A DNA stretch of 8,711 bases from Paracoccaceae bacterium (GTDB taxonomy: Bacteria; Pseudomonadota; Alphaproteobacteria; Rhodobacterales; Rhodobacteraceae). The stretch spans positions 1 through 8,711 of the forward strand of contig SKKS01000382.1 in assembly GCA_007123625.1 (NCBI GenBank), written 5' to 3'. Under the pieces are notes generated by a model that was not told the origin of the DNA, made no database searches, and was given only the letters and a program-made list of their open reading frames with translations. The translations under genes and the position numbers were made by a program. Shown here piece after piece: positions 5,690-8,711 of this stretch (its first letter is position 1; each line of letters opens with the position of its first letter).

Positions 5690-6805
5690 TCATTGGGTTG
5701 CGCGGTGGGCGGCAGAGGCCGCCGCGCGCTGATCAAGCCCGGCGCGCAAACGCCGTGCAATTTCCTGAAACACCAGCCCGACCGGGCCATCGGGGTCGCG
5801 CGCCAGCAGCGGGCGCCCGCTGTCCGAAGCCGCGCGCAACTCCATCGTCAGCGGCACCGCGCCCAAGAAAGGCACGCCCAGGCGCGCGGCCTCGGTCTCG
5901 GCGCCGCCCCTGCCAAAGATCGCATGGTTGCCGCCGCAATCGGGGCAGATGAAATGCGCCATGTTCTCGATCATGCCCAGGATCGGCACATCAACCTTGC
6001 GGAACATGGTGATCCCGCGCCGCGCGTCGATCAGCGACAGGTCCTGCGGGGTAGACACGATCACAGCGCCCGCCAGCCGCGTGCCTTGCGCCAGCGCCAG
6101 TTGCGCATCACCTGTGCCCGGCGGCATGTCCACCAGCAGGACGTCCAGCGCGCCCCACTCGACATCGGCCATCATCTGGGTGATCGCGGACATGATCATC
6201 GGCCCGCGCCAGACCATCGCAGCCTCGGGGTCCACCAGTAGCCCCATCGACATGGCGCTGATTCCATAGGCCTGCATTGGTTTCAGCTTGCGCCCTGCCC
6301 CGGCGGCGGGTTTGCCGTGCAGTCCCAGCAACGTCGGCAGCGAGGGGCCATAAATATCGGCGTCCAGAACCCCTAACCGCAGCCCCTGCGCCCGCAAGGC
6401 CAGCGCCAGGTTGACGGTGGTGGTGGATTTGCCCACCCCGCCCTTGCCCGAGGCGACCGCGACCACATGACCGACCGACGCCAGCGGGTCGGCTTTGGAG
6501 GCGGGTGTCGGGGTTGACGGGGTTTTCAGCGTCGGCGGGGCCTTCGCGGCTGCTGCCGTGTCGGCGGTCAGAACGACCAGCGCCTTTTCTACGCCGGGCA
6601 ACGCGCACAAGTGCATCTCGGTCCGGGCGCGCAGGGTTTCCAGCGCGGCGGCTTCGGATGCGGCGGTGCGGATGGCTAGGCTGATGCGTCCGCCTTCAAT
6701 GTTCAGCCCAATGACCCGCCCGGACCGCCCCAAGGGCGCACCGTCGGGCAGGGCCAACGCATCGAGCGCTTGCAGTATCCGGTCGCGGTCCAGTCCGACT
6801 GTCAT
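5690..6805 (-). CDS. mrp: Mrp/NBP35-family iron-sulfur carrier ATPase
   Basis: Cytoplasmic P-loop ATPase of the Mrp/ApbC/NBP35 type, which binds a [4Fe-4S] cluster at a dimer interface and passes it to target proteins. The 371-residue product has an N-terminal MIP18-like domain (about 1-80), an Ala/Pro/Thr-rich linker (84-110), and an ATPase domain with deviant Walker A SGKGGVGKST (119-128), DADIYGPSLP (148-157), the switch segment VDMPPGTGD (225-233), and the cluster-binding pair CPDC (287-290). I chose the ATG at 6803-6805 because the conserved N-terminus starts there; a Met 17 codons earlier adds an unrelated Pro/Ser-rich tail. No clear ribosome binding site precedes it. It lies 120 bases after the formate dehydrogenase gamma gene and 13 bases before the small membrane gene. 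Given the iron-sulfur load of that enzyme, service to formate dehydrogenase is plausible, but a general housekeeping role is equally possible. Confidence 0.93.
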   Translation of the reverse strand: MTVGLDRDRILQALDALALPDGAPLGRSGRVIGLNIEGGRISLAIRTAASEAAALETLRARTEMHLCALPGVEKALVVLTADTAAAAKAPPTLKTPSTPTPASKADPLASVGHVVAVASGKGGVGKSTTTVNLALALRAQGLRLGVLDADIYGPSLPTLLGLHGKPAAGAGRKLKPMQAYGISAMSMGLLVDPEAAMVWRGPMIMSAITQMMADVEWGALDVLLVDMPPGTGDAQLALAQGTRLAGAVIVSTPQDLSLIDARRGITMFRKVDVPILGMIENMAHFICPDCGGNHAIFGRGGAETEAARLGVPFLGAVPLTMELRAASDSGRPLLARDPDGPVGLVFQEIARRLRAGLDQRAAASAAHRATQ

Positions 6806-6824
6806 GTGGGCGGTGCTACTTGTT

Positions 6825-6871
6825 GGGCTGTTCGGGGTGCGACAGCCCGGCCCCATCGGGAACCGGGCTGT
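6825..6871 (-). promoter_or_regulatory. Two mutually exclusive hairpins in the mrp leader
   Basis: In the - strand transcript ACAGCCCGG (6871-6863) pairs with CCGGGCTGT (6850-6842). Three more pairs form inside (GGG 6853-6851 side with CCC 6860-6858 side) after a two-base bulge, giving a strong hairpin with a 4-base loop. The distal part of the same arm, GGGCTGT, can instead pair with a second ACAGCCC (6831-6825), which ends 19 bases before the mrp start codon. The arrangement resembles an attenuator or a start-site masking switch, or simply an mRNA-processing hairpin that sets the ratio of fdh to mrp messages. No T-run follows, so a classic intrinsic terminator is not supported. The remainder of the gap, about 6872-6925, shows nothing I can name. 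Confidence 0.35.
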
Positions 6872-6925
6872 ACGCGATCGATACGGGCGTGATGCGCGCC
6901 GGGCACAGGGTCAGCTCGCCCGCAA

Positions 6926-7927
6926 TCACTCGGCGGGTGTCTGCACCTGCGCGGTGTTGCGCTCCTGCGTGGACTTGACCTCTTCGACCCAGAGCGAATG
7001 GTGCTCCTTTGCCCAGTTCTCATCGACCTCGCCCGAGCCCATGGCATCAAACGCGCCCTCCATCCCGACCGAGCCGATATAGATATGCGCGATCACCAGC
7101 GCTGACAGCCCGGCTGCCACAAGCGCGTGGATGGTCTGGTAGAACTGCCAGTCGGCGGCGGTGCCGGCCTCCGCGGGAAACAGCAACATGATGCCGGTCC
7201 ACGACAGCGCAGCGCCGCCAAGGATCACCGCCCAGAAGATCAGCTTCTGCCCGGCGTTGAACTTGCGCGCCGGCGGGTGAACGCCCTTCTTGAGGATGCC
7301 GCCCCCCATCTTGAGCCACTGCCAGTCCAGCTTGTTGGGGACGTTGTGGATCACCCATAGCAGCAGGATCAGCACCAACGCCGCCATGAACGGCCAGGCC
7401 AGATAGTTGTGCGCGATCTTGCCCCACGCCGACAGCGTGCCGAAGGCGCTTTCACCGACCAGCGGCAGGATCACCGACTTGCCGATGATCAGATTCAGAC
7501 CCGTCAGCGCCAGGATGATGAAGGTCGAGGCCAGCGTCCAGTGCGCGAAACGCTCGATGGCGTTGAAGCGCAGGATCTTGCGCCCCGAAAACCCGCCGTC
7601 GATGCGGATGCGTCCGCGCAACATGTAGAACAGCGCAAGCAGCACCACCATGCCGACCACGGCCCAGATCGACAGCGCGTGCAGCGTCTGGCCCTGCAGC
7701 ACCGCCCAGGACTTGTTTTCCGGCGCGATCAGGTTGCCCGACGCCTGGTCGGGGATGGTCACGCGACCGCTCACGGTCCCGGAGGTGCCAAGCGCCTGGA
7801 ACAGCGCATCCTCGTTCACCGAGCTTTGGGTCGGGTTGACCTGTGCCTGCGCCACAGGCGCCAGCATGACGACAACCGCCACAAGGGCCAGCGCCGAGGC
7901 CAGGCGGGCGAAAAATGCCTTGGTCAT
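6926..7927 (-). CDS. Formate dehydrogenase gamma subunit, cytochrome b
   Basis: Membrane cytochrome b subunit that takes electrons from the beta subunit through two b hemes to the quinone pool. The 333-residue product has a signal peptide-like start (about 1-28, ending AQAQ), an extra-membrane stretch (29-80), and about five hydrophobic helices (83-102, 128-148, 175-195, 229-250, 264-286). It aligns by eye with E. coli FdnI: ERFAHW (His129), IAHNY (His173), KFNAGQKLIFW (222-232), TIHALVAAG (His267), IAHIYIGS (His281) and the C-terminal WAKEHHSLW (305-313). The four histidines correspond to the heme ligands. About 110 N-terminal residues, including one helix, are additional to FdnI and typical of the longer FDH gamma type. 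The ATG follows a GGGGGGAAAG ribosome site. It starts 13 bases after the beta stop, in the order alpha-beta-gamma. Confidence 0.95.
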   Translation of the reverse strand: MTKAFFARLASALALVAVVVMLAPVAQAQVNPTQSSVNEDALFQALGTSGTVSGRVTIPDQASGNLIAPENKSWAVLQGQTLHALSIWAVVGMVVLLALFYMLRGRIRIDGGFSGRKILRFNAIERFAHWTLASTFIILALTGLNLIIGKSVILPLVGESAFGTLSAWGKIAHNYLAWPFMAALVLILLLWVIHNVPNKLDWQWLKMGGGILKKGVHPPARKFNAGQKLIFWAVILGGAALSWTGIMLLFPAEAGTAADWQFYQTIHALVAAGLSALVIAHIYIGSVGMEGAFDAMGSGEVDENWAKEHHSLWVEEVKSTQERNTAQVQTPAE

Positions 7928-7940
7928 GTTCTTTCCCCCC

Positions 7941-8537
7941 TCACACGGTCACGGTTTCGCCATAAGCCGTGCGCCAGCCCCAGGCGCCCGAACCATAGCC
8001 GCGCGTCACCACGCGCTCGCGGTAGATTTCGGCGATGATGTCGCCATCGCCCGCCAGCAGCGCCTTGGTCGAACACATCTCGGCGCAGAGTGGCAGCTTG
8101 CCTTCGGCAAGACGGTTGGATCCGTACTTGACGTATTCGGCTTGGCTCATGTCCTCTTCGGGGCCGCCCGAGCAATAGGTACACTTGTCCATCTTGCCGC
8201 GCGTGCCGAAGTTCGCAGTCTGCGGGTACTGCGGCGCACCAAAGGGGCACGCATACGAGCAGTAGCCGCAGCCGATGCATGTGTCCTTGTTGTGCAGGAC
8301 CACGGCATCGGCGGTGGTGTAGAAGCAATCCACCGGACACACGGCGGCGCAGGGCGCGTCGGTGCAGTGCATGCAGGCCATCGACACCGAACGTTCGCCG
8401 GGCAGACCATCATTGATGGTCACCACTCGGCGGCGGTTGATGCCCCAGGGCACCTCGTGCTCGTTCTTGCAGGCCGTCACACAGGCCTGGCATTCGATGC
8501 AGCGGTCGGCGTCGCAGAGGAATTTCATCCGTGCCAT
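7941..8537 (-). CDS. fdh3B: Formate dehydrogenase beta subunit, four [4Fe-4S] ferredoxin (FDH3 type)
   Basis: Electron-transfer subunit joining the catalytic alpha subunit to the cytochrome b subunit. In 198 residues it has 16 cysteines in four groups typical of four [4Fe-4S] clusters: C13-C16-C19-C23, C55-C58-C63-C67, C87-C90-C93-C97, and C119-C122 with C151-C155. Cys8 and Cys71 are extra. It ends without the C-terminal membrane helix found in E. coli FdnH, which fits the short FDH3 beta class; the symbol follows that class. No signal peptide is present. If the complex faces the periplasm, as in FDH-N, the protein would have to be carried out with a Tat-exported alpha subunit, whose N-terminus lies outside this window. 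The start is well fixed: GGGAGG (8547-8552) lies 9 bases before the ATG and directly abuts the alpha stop codon. Confidence 0.95.
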   Translation of the reverse strand: MARMKFLCDADRCIECQACVTACKNEHEVPWGINRRRVVTINDGLPGERSVSMACMHCTDAPCAAVCPVDCFYTTADAVVLHNKDTCIGCGYCSYACPFGAPQYPQTANFGTRGKMDKCTYCSGGPEEDMSQAEYVKYGSNRLAEGKLPLCAEMCSTKALLAGDGDIIAEIYRERVVTRGYGSGAWGWRTAYGETVTV

Positions 8538-8552
8538 TGTTGTTGTCCTCCC

Positions 8553-8711
8553 TTATGCCGCTGCGATCTGGCAAAGCGTAACCTTGCCTTCATGCATGCC
8601 GGTCACCGGGTCATAGCCATAAGTGGTGATGACGTTGGCGGATTCGCCCAGAACGATCGGATCGGTCCCGGCGGGATAGTTCCCGCGCTGATCCTCGCCC
8701 TGGAACCACCC
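8553..8711 (-). CDS. Formate dehydrogenase alpha subunit, C-terminal end (partial)
   Basis: The last 52 codons of an open frame that runs off the right edge of the window, ending in TAA at 8553-8555. The translation includes GEDQRGNYPAGTDPIVLGE, then TTYGYDPVTGMHEGKVTLCQI. This style is familiar from the C-terminal end of the molybdenum- or tungsten-bis-MGD formate dehydrogenase catalytic subunit, within or just after the molybdopterin dinucleotide-binding domain. The identification rests mainly on the neighbours: the beta gene starts 15 bases further on and the gamma gene follows. The catalytic (seleno)cysteine, the N-terminal iron-sulfur site and any Tat signal are outside the window, so the metal and whether the active site uses Sec or Cys cannot be told. 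Confidence 0.85.
   Translation of the reverse strand, partial: GWFQGEDQRGNYPAGTDPIVLGESANVITTYGYDPVTGMHEGKVTLCQIAAA

Noticed and set aside
5677..5790. Longer N-terminus for the small membrane protein starting at 5790
   Set aside because: It would overlap mrp by about 100 bases and add a non-hydrophobic tail before the clear signal-like helix. The ATG at 5676 has a strong ribosome binding site.
6806..6925. A small gene or RNA gene in the gap between FDH gamma and mrp
   Set aside because: The only open frame there is a shadow extending into the gamma gene, and no tRNA-like or known small RNA pattern is visible. Only the hairpins are supported.

Overview
The window is GC-rich bacterial DNA that most resembles an alphaproteobacterium of the order Rhodobacterales. 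Three things point there: the protein sequence style of TyrS, AnmK and the formate dehydrogenase subunits, the strong GC bias at third codon positions, and the gene neighbourhood. This placement is recognition from memory, not a database search. Coding density is high. I see no tRNA, rRNA, CRISPR array, insertion sequence or integrase.

Left part (1-3396): the window opens inside an alpha/beta hydrolase of the lysophospholipase type on the + strand. Its start codon probably lies before base 1. It converges on anmK (- strand; anhydro-N-acetylmuramic acid kinase, cell-wall recycling). The short gap between them is filled by a very long, nearly perfect hairpin (875-951). anmK and tyrS (tyrosyl-tRNA synthetase, + strand) are divergent and share a 65-base start region.

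Right part (3440-8711, all - strand): this reads leftwards as a respiratory formate dehydrogenase cluster. The order is: C-terminal end of the catalytic alpha subunit (cut by the window edge); a beta subunit with four [4Fe-4S] motifs; a cytochrome b gamma subunit; a 120-base gap holding two competing hairpins; an Mrp/NBP35-type iron-sulfur ATPase; a 51-residue single-helix protein; a secreted seven-bladed WD40 propeller fused to a class I cytochrome c; and a four-helix membrane protein ending in a LytTR DNA-binding domain, which converges on tyrS.

How the parts may work together: alpha, beta and gamma form the usual electron route from formate through iron-sulfur clusters and b hemes to the quinone pool. 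Mrp is a plausible supplier of iron-sulfur clusters to the enzyme. The propeller-cytochrome is predicted to be periplasmic and could be an additional electron carrier or a docking or sensor protein. The membrane LytTR protein could regulate the set. The tight spacing from mrp through the small protein to the propeller-cytochrome (13 and 7 bases) indicates one transcript. Inclusion of the LytTR gene (64-base gap) in that transcript is less sure. The accessory module mrp, small protein, WD40-cytochrome c and LytTR is the most interesting part of the window.
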